A DNA stretch of 64,000 nucleotides from Thiobacillus denitrificans ATCC 25259 (GTDB taxonomy: Bacteria > Pseudomonadota > Gammaproteobacteria > Burkholderiales > Thiobacillaceae). Of this stretch, positions 18,224 through 27,288 are shown one piece after another. The notes under the pieces are model-generated. The model ran no database searches, was not told where the DNA came from, and saw only the letters and a list, made by a program, of their open reading frames with translations. Position numbers and translations under genes: made by a program. Each line of letters begins with the position of its first letter. The first letter of the stretch is position 1. The stretch is from contig NC_007404.1 of the NCBI RefSeq assembly GCF_000012745.1, positions 2,790,001 to 2,854,000 on the forward strand, read 5' to 3'.

Positions 18224-18829
18224 TCAGCGCCCGAGCCAGTCGGCCAGGCCGGGCCAGTCCTCCAGGTCGCGCTCGGCGACGTGAGGCGGCAGGTCGAAGA
18301 GGCTCTTGCCCTCGAACGCCGCGTTGACATACTGCTGCGTATTGCGCAGGCACGCGAGCACGGGCAGACCCTGCTGCGCCATGAACTGCTCGAGCGTGAC
18401 GCCGGCGCGCGTGCGCGGATCGAGCCGCATGCCGACGACGCCCGCGTAGGCGCTCCCGCGGCGTGCGGTCTTTTCCGCGTTCAACGCCGCAAGAAAATCC
18501 TGACTCGCACGAATATCGAAAAGCGAAGGCGCGATCGGCACCGCGACCTTGTGCGCGAGCTTCAAGGCGCGCTCGAGCGTCCTTCCGTGCAGGGCCGCGG
18601 GCGTGTCGACCACGAGCCAGTCGCTGCCGCCCTTCTGGCCCTCGCGTAGCAGTGCGATCTCGGGCAAGGCCGCGCTGCGCGCCGCAAGCCAGTGCGTCGC
18701 CGACTTCTGCCGGTCCATGTCGAGCAGCGCCACGCGCTCGCCCTGCGCCGCCAGATAGCCCGCGAGGTTGATCGACAGCGTCGTCTTGCCGCTGCCGCCC
18801 TTGGGGTTGGCCACCACGATCACGCGCAT
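18224..18829 (-). CDS. Orphan ParA-family ATPase
   Basis: The 201-residue protein has the deviant Walker A motif PKGGSGKTT at about 9-17, Walker A' region [13 protein letters not shown], and Walker B in [10 protein letters not shown]. It is short, like plasmid ParA/ParF and MinD-like orphan ATPases. There is no parB partner beside it and no centromere-like repeats. It may place a protein complex or cargo on the nucleoid, as orphan ParAs do for chemoreceptors or carboxysomes. The ATG at 18829 starts directly at [12 protein letters not shown]. Confidence 0.85.
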   Translation of the reverse strand: MRVIVVANPKGGSGKTTLSINLAGYLAAQGERVALLDMDRQKSATHWLAARSAALPEIALLREGQKGGSDWLVVDTPAALHGRTLERALKLAHKVAVPIAPSLFDIRASQDFLAALNAEKTARRGSAYAGVVGMRLDPRTRAGVTLEQFMAQQGLPVLACLRNTQQYVNAAFEGKSLFDLPPHVAERDLEDWPGLADWLGR

Positions 18830-18897
18830 TCTCGTCCCCTCATCACAGCGCCGTCGGCGCGAGCCTGCGCCGGCTGCGCGCCTCGGCGGATGTCGGC

Positions 18898-21675
18898 CTA
18901 GAGCGCCTCGACGCTGTAGGTCACCGCGAGCGTGTGACTCGCGCCGGGCGCGACCGTGACAACATTGTCCATCGCATTGCCCGACTCGACGCAGACCATC
19001 TCGCGCCAGCCCGTGCCGGATTTGCCTTGCCCGAGGTCGCCCATCTGTTCGGCCTTGGCGGTCCAGGGCGACCACACGACGGTCGAGTGCGAGCCGCTCT
19101 TGGCGATACGGATGCGCCGCGCGAGACCCGGATCGACGATGACGCATTCGGCCGGCGTATCGACGTAGACGCGGTCGACTTCACCGGCAAAGGTCACGGC
19201 GCCGCGCTGTGTCTTGCGCGCGAAGTTCTCGACCTTGTCGTGATAGTCGCCGCCCTCGAGCCCCTCGACACTGACCGCGCCGATGTCGCTGATCTGGAAA
19301 TAGGTGTGCAGGGCCTCGCCGACCTCGATCGGCGCATCGCCCGCGTTGGTCGTCGTCAGGCGCATTTCGAGGCGCTCGCCGACGACGATCGTCAGCGTGA
19401 GCCGCGTGGGGTGCGGCCATTGCGCGCGCGTCTGCGCGTTGTCGAGCAGTTCGAGCGTGATCTCGGTGCGCGCGTCGTTGCGCTTGCGGCTGCCGACGAC
19501 CTGCCACTCGACCGTGCGCGCGAAACCGTGGGCGGGAAACGACGCCTCGCTCGGATGCGCGCCGAACCACGGCCAGCACACCGGTGCACCGCCGCGTATC
19601 GACTTGCCGGGCGCGAACTTCGCCGCGTCCGACACCCAGATCACCGGTGTGTGCTGCGACTTCGGACGGAAGCTCACGACGTGGGCACCCTGCAGGCAGA
19701 TCGTCGCGCGTCCGCCGGCGTTGTCTATGTCGGCGTAGACGAGGCCGCCGGCGCCGGTGCGGAAACTCAACTGGCCCGGGATCGCGAAGCGCGCGCGCGG
19801 ATCGGCGTGTTCCTGCGCCTCGGTCGGATGCTCGACCTGGGAGACGTCGCGCACCGCGCCGAACGCGGCCGAGGTCGTCATCGCGGCATACGCACGCAGG
19901 GCCGCGGAGACCTGGCGCGTGCGGTTGACCGGCTTCCAGGCCTGGGCGCCCCTGGCGTCCATTTCGGCCCGGCGCCGTGCGAGCTCGGCGTCGCTGACCG
20001 CGAGACGAATGCTGCGATTGGGGATGTCGATCTCGATCGTGTCGCCTTCCTCGACCAGCCCGATGGTGCCGCCTTCCGCCGCCTCGGGCGAGGCGTGGCC
20101 GATCGACAGGCCCGAGGTGCCGCCCGAGAAGCGGCCGTCGGTGATCAGTGCGCACGCCTTGCCGAGGTCTTTCGACTTGAGGTAGCTGGTCGGGTAGAGC
20201 ATTTCCTGCATGCCGGGCCCGCCGCGCGGGCCTTCGTAGCGGATCACGACGACGTCGCCAGCAACGATGCGGTCGCCGAGGATCGCCTCGACCGCCGCGT
20301 CCTGCGATTCGAACACGCGCGCGGGACCCGAGAACTTCCAGATGCTCTCGTCGACACCCGCGGTCTTGACGATGCAGCCGTCGAGCGCGATGTTGCCGTA
20401 GAGCACAGCCAGCCCGCCGTCCTTCGAATACGCGTGCTCGACGTCGTGGATGCAGCCGTTGACGCGATCGTCGTCGAGCGTGGCGAAACGGCGCGCCTGC
20501 GAGAACGCGGTCTGCGTCGGCACGCCGCCGGGCGCCGCGCGGAAGTAGTCCTTGACGTCGGGGTCGCTCGTGCGTCGAATGTCGTAGACGTCGATCTGCT
20601 CGCCGAGCGTCTTCATGAGCACGGTCGGCACGTCGCGGTGGACGAGGCCGGCGCGCTCGAGTTCGCCGAGGATCGCCATGACGCCGCCGGCGCGATGCAC
20701 GTCTTCCATGTGGTAGGTCTGGATCGACGGCGCCACTTTGGACAGGTGGGGCACGCGCCGGCTCATGCGGTCGATGTCGGCCATCGTGAAGTCGACGCCG
20801 GCCTCGTGCGCCGCGGCGAGCAGGTGCAGCACGGTGTTGGTCGAGCCGCCCATCGCGATATCGAGCGCGATCGCATTCTCGAAGGCGTCGAAGCTCGCGA
20901 TCGAACGCGGCAATACGCGCGTGTCGCCGTCGTCGTAATAGCGGCGCGCGTTCTTCACGATCAGGCGCGCGGCGGCGAGGAACAGGCTCTTGCGGTCGGC
21001 GTGCGTTGCGAGCAGCGAGCCATTGCCGGGCAGCGAGAGCCCGAGCGCCTCGGTCAGGCAGTTCATTGAGTTGGCGGTGAACATGCCCGAGCACGAACCA
21101 CAGGTCGGGCACGCCGAGCGCTCGAGCTCGTCAACCTTGGCGTCGCTGAATTTCGCGTCGGCCGCCGAGACCATCGCGTCGACGAGGTCGAGCTTGATGG
21201 TCTTCGCTTCCCACACGACCTTGCCGGCTTCCATCGGCCCGCCCGAAACGAACACGGTCGGGATGTTGAGGCGCAGCGCCGCGTTCAGCATGCCGGGCGT
21301 GATCTTGTCGCAGTTCGAGATGCAGACGAGGGCGTCGGCGCAGTGCGCGTTGACCATGTATTCGACCGAATCGGCGATGAGGTCGCGCGAAGGCAGCGAA
21401 TAGAGCATGCCGCCGTGACCCATCGCGATGCCGTCGTCGACCGCGATGGTGTTGAACTCCTTCGCCACGCCGCCCATCGCCTCGACCTCGCGGGCGACGA
21501 GCTGGCCCATGTCCTTGAGGTGGACGTGGCCGGGGACGAATTGCGTGAACGAGTTGGCGATCGCGATGATCGGCTTGTTGAAATCGCCATCCTTCATGCC
21601 GGTCGCGCGCCAGAGCGCGCGGGCGCCGGCCATGTTGCGGCCGCGGGTGGTGGTCCAGGAACGGTAGTCGGGCAT
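18898..21675 (-). CDS. ilvD: Dihydroxy-acid dehydratase fused to D-hexose-6-phosphate mutarotase
   Basis: One uninterrupted frame encodes 925 residues, far more than the about 615 of IlvD. Residues 1 to about 620 are a full IlvD (Fe-S dehydratase of valine and isoleucine synthesis): start [17 protein letters not shown], Fe-S cysteines in SNCDKITPG and [12 protein letters not shown]-terminal [12 protein letters not shown] and [11 protein letters not shown]. After a linker of about 15 residues comes a complete YeaD-like aldose-1-epimerase domain ([42 protein letters not shown]). I find no stop and no credible internal start at the join. Start is the ATG at 21675; a GTG three codons earlier is less likely. 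Either a true bifunctional protein or a lost stop codon. Confidence 0.88.
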   Translation of the reverse strand: MPDYRSWTTTRGRNMAGARALWRATGMKDGDFNKPIIAIANSFTQFVPGHVHLKDMGQLVAREVEAMGGVAKEFNTIAVDDGIAMGHGGMLYSLPSRDLIADSVEYMVNAHCADALVCISNCDKITPGMLNAALRLNIPTVFVSGGPMEAGKVVWEAKTIKLDLVDAMVSAADAKFSDAKVDELERSACPTCGSCSGMFTANSMNCLTEALGLSLPGNGSLLATHADRKSLFLAAARLIVKNARRYYDDGDTRVLPRSIASFDAFENAIALDIAMGGSTNTVLHLLAAAHEAGVDFTMADIDRMSRRVPHLSKVAPSIQTYHMEDVHRAGGVMAILGELERAGLVHRDVPTVLMKTLGEQIDVYDIRRTSDPDVKDYFRAAPGGVPTQTAFSQARRFATLDDDRVNGCIHDVEHAYSKDGGLAVLYGNIALDGCIVKTAGVDESIWKFSGPARVFESQDAAVEAILGDRIVAGDVVVIRYEGPRGGPGMQEMLYPTSYLKSKDLGKACALITDGRFSGGTSGLSIGHASPEAAEGGTIGLVEEGDTIEIDIPNRSIRLAVSDAELARRRAEMDARGAQAWKPVNRTRQVSAALRAYAAMTTSAAFGAVRDVSQVEHPTEAQEHADPRARFAIPGQLSFRTGAGGLVYADIDNAGGRATICLQGAHVVSFRPKSQHTPVIWVSDAAKFAPGKSIRGGAPVCWPWFGAHPSEASFPAHGFARTVEWQVVGSRKRNDARTEITLELLDNAQTRAQWPHPTRLTLTIVVGERLEMRLTTTNAGDAPIEVGEALHTYFQISDIGAVSVEGLEGGDYHDKVENFARKTQRGAVTFAGEVDRVYVDTPAECVIVDPGLARRIRIAKSGSHSTVVWSPWTAKAEQMGDLGQGKSGTGWREMVCVESGNAMDNVVTVAPGASHTLAVTYSVEAL

Positions 21676-21694
21676 GGTGGTCACTCAGGCAATC

Positions 21695-21700
21695 TATAAT
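21695..21700 (+). promoter_or_regulatory. -10 box for lgt
   Basis: A perfect TATAAT in the 60-base gap between divergent ilvD and lgt, 37 bases before the lgt ATG. No convincing -35 hexamer. Confidence 0.5.
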
Positions 21701-21736
21701 CAGCCAGCAATTTTACCCGCCCAGGCCCTGCATCAC

Positions 21737-22528
21737 ATGCTCGTTCACCCGCAATTCGACCCCGTCGCCCTGCAGCTCGGGCCCGTCGCCATCCACTGGT
21801 ACGGCCTCATGTATCTGCTCGCCTTCGTCCAGGTCATCCTGCTCGGGCGCTGGGCGATTCGCCACCGCGCGTGGACCGGCTGGGACGCGAAGATGCTCGA
21901 CGACGTGCTGTTCTACGGCGTGCTCGGCGTCGTGCTCGGCGGCCGCCTCGGCTATGTGCTTTTCTACAAGCCCGCCGACTACCTCGCCGCCCCGCTCGAC
22001 CTCTTCAAGGTGTGGGAAGGCGGCATGAGCTTCCATGGCGGCTTCCTCGGCGTCATCGTCGCGATGGCGCTGTTCGCCCGGCGCCACAAGCTCCGCTGGC
22101 TCGCCGTCACCGACTTCATCGCGCCGCTCGTGCCGCTGGGGCTGGCCGCCGGGCGGCTCGGCAACTTCATCAACGGCGAACTCTGGGGGCGCCCGGCCGA
22201 CCCGAACCTGCCATGGGCGATGGTCTTTCCCCAGGCCGGGGACGACATCGCGCGCCACCCCTCGCAGCTCTACCAGTTCGCCGGCGAAGGCCTGCTGCTG
22301 TTCGCGCTGCTGTGGCTCTATTCAGCCAAACCGCGCCCGGTCGGCGCGGTCTCGGGCGTCTTCCTGATCGGCTACGGCAGCCTGCGCTTCCTCGCCGAAT
22401 TCGCGCGCGAGCCCGACGCCTATCTCGGCCTGCTCGGGCTCGGCCTGTCGATGGGCCAGTGGCTGTCGCTGCCGATGGTCGTCGCCGGCGTTCTGATGCT
22501 GCGCTGGGCGCAGCGCCGCGCACCATGA
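21737..22528 (+). CDS. lgt: Prolipoprotein diacylglyceryl transferase
   Basis: Lgt moves a diacylglyceryl group from phosphatidylglycerol to the lipobox cysteine of preprolipoproteins in the inner membrane. The 263-residue protein has seven spans, the early [14 protein letters not shown] segment, [16 protein letters not shown], the Lgt signature [15 protein letters not shown] and HPSQLYQ. The ATG at 21737 gives [15 protein letters not shown], the usual N-terminus; a longer frame upstream has no ribosome site. The stop overlaps the VanZ-like gene as ATGA. Confidence 0.96.
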   Translation: MLVHPQFDPVALQLGPVAIHWYGLMYLLAFVQVILLGRWAIRHRAWTGWDAKMLDDVLFYGVLGVVLGGRLGYVLFYKPADYLAAPLDLFKVWEGGMSFHGGFLGVIVAMALFARRHKLRWLAVTDFIAPLVPLGLAAGRLGNFINGELWGRPADPNLPWAMVFPQAGDDIARHPSQLYQFAGEGLLLFALLWLYSAKPRPVGAVSGVFLIGYGSLRFLAEFAREPDAYLGLLGLGLSMGQWLSLPMVVAGVLMLRWAQRRAP

Positions 22529-22929
22529 ACACCTTGCTGCAGCGCGTTGATCTCATGCGCCTCTGGCGCGCGGCCGGCTGGTTCGGCGTCGCCCTCGCAC
22601 TCGCCCTCTCCCTGCTGCCACCAGCGCTCGACACCGCTGGCGGCCCGAGCGACAAGCTCGTCCACTTCCTCGGCTACGCCCTGCTCACCCTGTGGTGGGC
22701 GCAACTCACGCGCCGGCGCCGGACGCTCGCGCTCGCCATCGTGCTCTTCAGCGGTGCGATCGAACTGCTCCAGGGTCTCACGCCCCAGCGTCAACCCGAA
22801 TTGCTCGACCTCGCCGCCAACAGCGGCGGCGTCATGCTCGGCTGGCTCGCCGCGCGCCTCCTCGATCGCTCGCCGGCGTGCGGCTGCCTGCCGCGTTATC
22901 TCGCGGCGCTTCCCGCAACGCGCCGCTGA
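22525..22929 (+). CDS. VanZ-like membrane protein
   Basis: The 134-residue protein has four membrane spans and the VanZ-family pattern: a [12 protein letters not shown] segment near 40-52 and an acidic/arginine-rich loop [21 protein letters not shown]. Family members include teicoplanin-resistance VanZ, but most chromosomal ones have no known role. It is coupled to lgt by a 4-base overlap, suggesting an envelope function. The gene ends just before the tRNA promoter. Confidence 0.85.
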   Translation: MNTLLQRVDLMRLWRAAGWFGVALALALSLLPPALDTAGGPSDKLVHFLGYALLTLWWAQLTRRRRTLALAIVLFSGAIELLQGLTPQRQPELLDLAANSGGVMLGWLAARLLDRSPACGCLPRYLAALPATRR

Positions 22930-22932
22930 GGC

Positions 22933-22938
22933 TATAAT
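22933..22938 (+). promoter_or_regulatory. -10 box for tRNA-Ala
   Basis: A perfect TATAAT 11 bases before the first base of the tRNA. Confidence 0.65.
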
Positions 22939-22949
22939 CCCGCCGCACT

Positions 22950-23025
<76 letters not shown>

Positions 23026-23070
23026 AGACAACACCCAAGCCAATCCGGCAAGAAGAGGATTGCGCTTGCA

Positions 23071-23106
23071 AGCCGAACCCGCCGGAAGGCAGGGTTCGGC
23101 TTTTTT
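23071..23106 (+). terminator. Rho-independent terminator after tRNA-Ala
   Basis: A 10-base perfect stem (AGCCGAACCC/GGGTTCGGCT) closes a short loop and is followed by a run of T (23101-23106). It lies 45 bases after the tRNA. Confidence 0.92.
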
Positions 23107-23333
23107 AATCTCGGCAATTGCGCGCCTGCCAGGCCAGCAGCGCACCCAACCGATTCAGCGTCAACAGCCGAACGGGTGTGTAGCGCCAACGACGGCAACC
23201 GCCCATCAACCCTCGGGGCTGGCTCTTTACAGGCTCTAGACAAACCTCGGGACGTCGACGCCGTGCCGCTTTTGGCGGAAGCAGCGTGCTCCCACCGCTG
23301 CGCGCCCCCGGCAACACAAGCGAGCACCTCGAT
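23107..23333. other. Intergenic, no gene seen
   Basis: Between the tRNA terminator and the convergent PilJ-domain gene I see no supported coding frame, no repeat and no clear terminator for the minus-strand gene. Short frames here lack ribosome sites and family signatures. Confidence 0.5.
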
Positions 23334-24245
23334 CTAGCTTGGCGCACGCAGGGCCATGAGCTGCACGACGAGTTCCGCGGTCGTCGAGGATACCCGCTCG
23401 CTCAACTCGGCCACCCGGGAGGCATCTCCGCGCATCTTTGCGGGGTCCCGGTTCGCGAACAGCGCCCGCTGATACGGTTCCCACTCGCGCCGAATTTGCG
23501 CCACGCCTGCCTTCATCCTCGCCGAGGCCAGCGGCGAATTTTCGATCTGGTTCAGTTCGGCGGTGAAACGCGCACGGCTGAGGTGCAATTCCAACTCGGC
23601 CGAGGCGTCGTACAGCCCCCAGGTACGATAGAAATAGAATTTGGCCATGCGCTGCAACAGCATGTGCTGGCGCCCGGCCATTCCGATCAAATGGTCGAAT
23701 GGCGCACCGGTGACATGCTCGTAGGCCAATGTCGCGCTGTGCGCTGCCTCCTGTAGCGCCTCGTTGGCATCGTAGAATTCGACTGCATTCGCCTTGCTCG
23801 GTGCAGCCGCCAGCAGCGGCTTGCATTTCGTCCACACGCCTTCCAGCTTAGCGAGTGCGCTCCGCACGCTCGGGGTCGGCTGCTGAAACGCTTTCAGCCT
23901 TGCGAGATTGGATTCGAACTCCGTGATCGATTCCCGCAGGATCGTGCGGGCGTCGTCGGCCGCGACGCCCTGGCCCAGCATGAGATATGCCTTGGCCATG
24001 CGCTGCGAGAGCATGCGTTGACGTCCCGCCACATTCACAGCCGAGGTAGTTTCTACTCTGGTCGTCGCCGGCGTCGGCGCTTCGGCGTGGGCAGGCGATA
24101 GCGGTCCCGCAACGGTCAGCCGTATCGAGGGCGGTCCGGATTCGTCAGAACGACCGCCGACCATGAACAACAGGAGAAAAGCAGCTGCGCCGGTCAACAC
24201 CCTTCCACCAAGGATTCCAGGGCGATCTTGTCGAGCGAATTCCAT
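23334..24245 (-). CDS. Exported protein with two PilJ-type (type IV pili MCP N-terminal) domains
   Basis: The 303-residue protein has an N-terminal membrane anchor or uncleaved signal (about residues 14-30) and two copies of a PilJ/NarX-type sensor helix motif: NVAGRQRMLSQRMAKAY near 83-99 and GMAGRQHMLLQRMAKFY near 200-216. There is no methyl-accepting, kinase or HAMP part after them. In PilJ and NarX the same motif belongs to ligand-sensing four-helix bundles. It could be a stand-alone periplasmic sensor or binding partner. The ATG at 24245 has a strong GGGGAG ribosome site; the longer frame upstream has none. Confidence 0.8.
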   Translation of the reverse strand: MEFARQDRPGILGGRVLTGAAAFLLLFMVGGRSDESGPPSIRLTVAGPLSPAHAEAPTPATTRVETTSAVNVAGRQRMLSQRMAKAYLMLGQGVAADDARTILRESITEFESNLARLKAFQQPTPSVRSALAKLEGVWTKCKPLLAAAPSKANAVEFYDANEALQEAAHSATLAYEHVTGAPFDHLIGMAGRQHMLLQRMAKFYFYRTWGLYDASAELELHLSRARFTAELNQIENSPLASARMKAGVAQIRREWEPYQRALFANRDPAKMRGDASRVAELSERVSSTTAELVVQLMALRAPS

Positions 24246-24618
24246 GGCTCTCCCCTGCAAAGGACGCGCGGGTGCGTGGGTGATTTCAAAGTAAGGACGT
24301 CGGATTAAGTGCTTCTTACGCAGCATCGACCGCGGCAAGCAGCGCCCGACCTCGAAGGCCAGCCGATTGGCAGCGCTTGGCCAAAGCAGCACTGAATACG
24401 TGTCTGGCTAAAAGATAGCAAAACACCATAGCGATATGAATCATGGGCCGCTGATCGTGCAAAAAAATCATCGGCTGCACGGGCCGTCCGACGGCCTCCC
24501 GAAACGGATTGATGGCCGCTCCCCCGGACGTAATGGATCACCGCGCCGCCCTCGTTTCTTCGTCACGCCTATCGCGCGAGCACTCAGACGCGCCGCCAAC
24601 GGGTGCAGTGCGGGCTAT
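24246..24618. other. Intergenic, mostly decayed sequence
   Basis: A 373-base gap upstream of the PilJ-domain gene, less GC-rich than its surroundings. Its right-hand part may be decayed continuation of the methyltransferase remnant next to it. I see no intact gene. A promoter for the PilJ-domain gene should lie near 24260-24430 but I cannot place it. Confidence 0.4.
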
Positions 24619-24840
24619 TCAACCGCCGGTCAGCGTGCAGACGGGGTTCGGATCGACGCCGGCGACGACAGACCGTCGGCGGCCGCGCGGCGGCTGAAGC
24701 CGGCCGGTGCCGCAACCGACGTCGAGCAGGATTTGGCCGAGGTTCACATCGAGACCACGGACCGCGAGACGGTATGCGGCTGCCGGTCCAGCGCCCCGTG
24801 CGGCGTGGCGAATCAGGCGTCGAGTCGGCCGGGGCGACGA
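24619..24840 (-). pseudogene. Remnant of a class I SAM-dependent methyltransferase
   Basis: Reading the minus strand from 24840 to a TGA at 24619 gives a frame with ILLDVGCGTGRL, then SVVAGVDPNP: methyltransferase motif I and the acidic end of strand 2, which bind S-adenosylmethionine. The frame then stops, without motifs II and III, and no start codon or ribosome site precedes it. Loose similarity to the next part of such enzymes (VIHYVRGSG) appears in another frame further down. I read this as a truncated, frame-shifted gene. Alternatively it is chance, but two motifs at the right spacing are unlikely. Confidence 0.45.
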
Positions 24841-24862
24841 CGTCAGCGAACTCGGCTGCCGG

Positions 24863-26047
24863 TCAGGTGGCGAGGGCCGCGCGCCGGAACTGCCGCTCGA
24901 TCGCGATCGCCGCGAGCAAGGCCGCGAGCAGAAGCGGAATCACCGCGACGTTGAGCACGGCCCAGCCGAAGCGGTCGTAGAGCCAGCCCGCCGAGAGTGT
25001 CGCCAGCGCGGCGAAGCCGAAGACCGCGAACTCGTTGACCGCCTGCACCTTGAGCCGCTCGGCCGGGCGATAGCTCTGGGTCAGCAGCGTGGTGCCGCCG
25101 ATGAACGCGAAATTCCAGCCGACGCCGAGCAGGACCAAGCCCGACAGGAAGTGCAGGAACTCGACCCCCGAGAGGACCAGGGCGACGTGGCCGAGCAGCA
25201 GGACGAAGCCCGCCTGCATGACGCGCGGTGCGCCGAAGCGCGCGATCAGCGCGCCGGTGAAGAAGGACGGCGCGAACATGCCGACGACGTGCCACTGGAT
25301 CACCGGCGCGACGTCCGACTCGGGCAGGCCGCAGCCCAGGATCGCGAGCGGCGTCGCGGTCATCACCATGATCATGACCGCGTAGCCGATCGCCGCGCCG
25401 AAGATCGCGACGCCGAGCACGGGCTGGCGCAGGATGTCGGCGAGCGGGCGCGCGTGGCCGGTGTCCTGCTGCGCCTCCGGGGGCAGGCGCAGCAGCAGCA
25501 GCAGCGCGAAGGCGACGAGACTTAAGCCTGCCTGCGCCAGATACGAACCGACGAAGATCTGCCCCGCGACCCAGTCGCGCCCCCACACACCGAGCTGGGG
25601 GCCGAGGAAGGCCGCGACGACGCCGCCCGCGACGACCATGGAAATCGCCTTGCCGGCCCGCGCGGGCCCCGCGGCCTCGACGGCGGCGAAGCGGTAGTAG
25701 TTGGCGAAGCCCTGGTAGCTGCCGAGCAGGAAATTGCCGCCGACGAACACGGCGAAGTCGCTCTCGTAAAGCCCAAGCGCGCAGAGCAGGCTGCCGCCAA
25801 TGCCGAGCAGCGCGCCGATCAGGAACCCGGGCCGGCGGCCCATGCGGCGCATGAGCATCGACGCCGGCATCGACGCGAACGCGGTGCCGACGACCATCGC
25901 TGCGACCGGCAGCGTCGCGAGCCCCCTGTCGGGCGCGAGCATGGCACCGAGCACCGCCGCGAGCGTCATCGACAGAACGATGGCCGACAGCATCAAGGCC
26001 TGGCTCGACGCGAGGATCAGGAGGTTGGCGCGGGAGGGGGTCTGCAT
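24863..26047 (-). CDS. MFS transporter
   Basis: The 394-residue protein has 12 predicted spans and the MFS loop 2-3 motif MLMRRMGRRPGFLIG near 62-76. The overall pattern (ANYYRFAAVEAA, NFAFIGGTTLLTQSY) fits the YceL/BcfL-like subgroup of uncharacterised MFS permeases. Substrate unknown. The ATG at 26047 begins MQTPSRANLLILASSQALML. It is separated by 34 bases from the end of the next upstream gene, so it may be the last gene of the tauE unit, which would suggest a sulfur-compound or metal substrate, though this is only inference. Confidence 0.85.
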   Translation of the reverse strand: MQTPSRANLLILASSQALMLSAIVLSMTLAAVLGAMLAPDRGLATLPVAAMVVGTAFASMPASMLMRRMGRRPGFLIGALLGIGGSLLCALGLYESDFAVFVGGNFLLGSYQGFANYYRFAAVEAAGPARAGKAISMVVAGGVVAAFLGPQLGVWGRDWVAGQIFVGSYLAQAGLSLVAFALLLLLRLPPEAQQDTGHARPLADILRQPVLGVAIFGAAIGYAVMIMVMTATPLAILGCGLPESDVAPVIQWHVVGMFAPSFFTGALIARFGAPRVMQAGFVLLLGHVALVLSGVEFLHFLSGLVLLGVGWNFAFIGGTTLLTQSYRPAERLKVQAVNEFAVFGFAALATLSAGWLYDRFGWAVLNVAVIPLLLAALLAAIAIERQFRRAALAT

Positions 26048-26081
26048 GGGGCGACGGGGGTTCGAGGTGGACGGGCGGAGC

Positions 26082-26402
26082 TTACGCGCCCGCCAGCATG
26101 CGTTCCAGCGGCGCGTCGAGCGCATCGGCCAGTCGATCGAGGATCGCGTCGTCGACCCCGAGCGCTGTCAAGCGTGCGCATAGATCGGCGGGCATCAGGA
26201 TGACCCCGTCGGCCGGCTGCACGGCCTGTCCGTTCATGAGCAGCGAAGGAAAACCCGCACCGTGGGCATCGCGGCGGGTGCTGAAGACCACTTCGGTGCG
26301 CGCCGCCAGATGCGTGGCAAGAACCTCCGCGTAGTCGGCGTAGAGCGCGCAGCGTCCGCCCGCCGGCCGCTGTGAGATGACACGCACGTCGAGATCCATC
26401 AT
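26082..26402 (-). CDS. Unknown small protein coupled to tauE
   Basis: The 106-residue soluble protein overlaps the tauE stop by 4 bases (ATGA), so it is translated with it. Visible segments are GRCALYADYAEVLATHL and GFPSLLMNGQAVQPADGVILMP. The middle part (a beta-strand followed by a short loop with proline and NG) is reminiscent of thioredoxin-like SelW/Rdx proteins, but the CxxC is missing and I cannot assign a family. Linkage to a sulfite/sulfur permease and to ArsR-rhodanese genes suggests a role in sulfur handling. Confidence 0.7.
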   Translation of the reverse strand: MMDLDVRVISQRPAGGRCALYADYAEVLATHLAARTEVVFSTRRDAHGAGFPSLLMNGQAVQPADGVILMPADLCARLTALGVDDAILDRLADALDAPLERMLAGA

Positions 26403-27199
26403 TGAGCTCCGATCACGCTTTTCAGCAGGATATACGTGGCGACGAACAGCAGGAACACCGAGAAGGTGCGCTTGAGCATGTCCTGCGAAAAGCGGTGAGC
26501 GAGTCGCGTGCCGGCAAAGCTCGCGACGACGGTGACCGCGGTAAACCCGGCCATCAAGCCCCAGTTGATCGGAACAGCGCCGGTATAGCCGGCAAAGCCC
26601 GCGTAGGACTTCGCGGCGACGATGGCGAGCGAGGTGCCGACCGCGGTCTTCATCGGGATGCGCGAGAGCAGCACCAGCGCCGGAACGATCAGGAAACCGC
26701 CGCCGACACCGACCAGGCCGGTGAGTACGCCGACCCCGATGCCGTGCAGGGCCATATGCCCCATACAGGGAGAAAACAGCCCGCTGCAGGGCAGCGCCGC
26801 CGCACCGGCCGAGACGGAAAGATCGCCCGACGCGACGGCCGGGAGTCGGGCCGGCTTGAGCATGCGCCAGGCCGCGGCGTACATCACCAGAGCGAACACC
26901 GCGAGCTGGATCGCCACCGGCGTGACGACGCCGATCCGCGCCCCGGCATAGGTGCCGAGGACGCCGAACAAACCGAATACGGCGGCGACCGATACGTCCA
27001 CATTGCCGCGCCGCCAGTTGTCGAGCGCGGCGATCGTCGCGGTCACGGCGACGATGCCGAGGCTCATGGCGATCGCCGACTTCGGTTCGACGTCGAGCAG
27101 GTAGAGAAGCGCCGGAGTCGCGATGATCGACCCGCCGCTGCCGAAGAGACCCAATACGATGCCGGTGGCCGCCCCGGCGACGCCCGCGAGGAAGTCCAT
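26399..27199 (-). CDS. TauE/SafE-family anion permease
   Basis: The 266-residue inner-membrane protein has about eight spans and the duplicated TauE/SafE pattern: [18 protein letters not shown] near 9-26 and [19 protein letters not shown] near 157-175, both with the GxGGG core. The family exports sulfite, sulfoacetate or related sulfur compounds. [12 protein letters not shown] loop with two cysteines between halves is noteworthy. An AAAAAGGGGG ribosome site precedes the ATG. A palindromic operator lies 17 bases upstream and an ArsR-rhodanese gene lies just before it, so repression relieved by sulfide or persulfide is likely. Confidence 0.85.
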   Translation of the reverse strand: MDFLAGVAGAATGIVLGLFGSGGSIIATPALLYLLDVEPKSAIAMSLGIVAVTATIAALDNWRRGNVDVSVAAVFGLFGVLGTYAGARIGVVTPVAIQLAVFALVMYAAAWRMLKPARLPAVASGDLSVSAGAAALPCSGLFSPCMGHMALHGIGVGVLTGLVGVGGGFLIVPALVLLSRIPMKTAVGTSLAIVAAKSYAGFAGYTGAVPINWGLMAGFTAVTVVASFAGTRLAHRFSQDMLKRTFSVFLLFVATYILLKSVIGAQ

Positions 27200-27215
27200 A
27201 CCCGCCCCCTTTTTA

Positions 27216-27241
27216 ACTATTCAAACGACTATTTGAATAGT
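27216..27241 (-). promoter_or_regulatory. Palindromic operator before the TauE gene
   Basis: A perfect 10-base inverted repeat with a 6-base spacer: ACTATTCAAA (27216-27225), CGACTA, TTTGAATAGT (27232-27241). It sits 17-42 bases upstream of the tauE start. Perfect dyads of this size are typical ArsR-family sites. It resembles the site before the second ArsR-rhodanese gene at 30912-30929 (16 of 22 positions identical when aligned). Confidence 0.75.
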
Positions 27242-27288
27242 GCCGGCAACCCGGCGTCGCGTCAACCCGATGCGCGATGCCGGGGCGA

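Noticed and set aside
21675-21684. GTG start of ilvD three codons upstream
   Set aside because: The ATG at 21675 gives the conserved [17 protein letters not shown] start; the GTG adds nothing.
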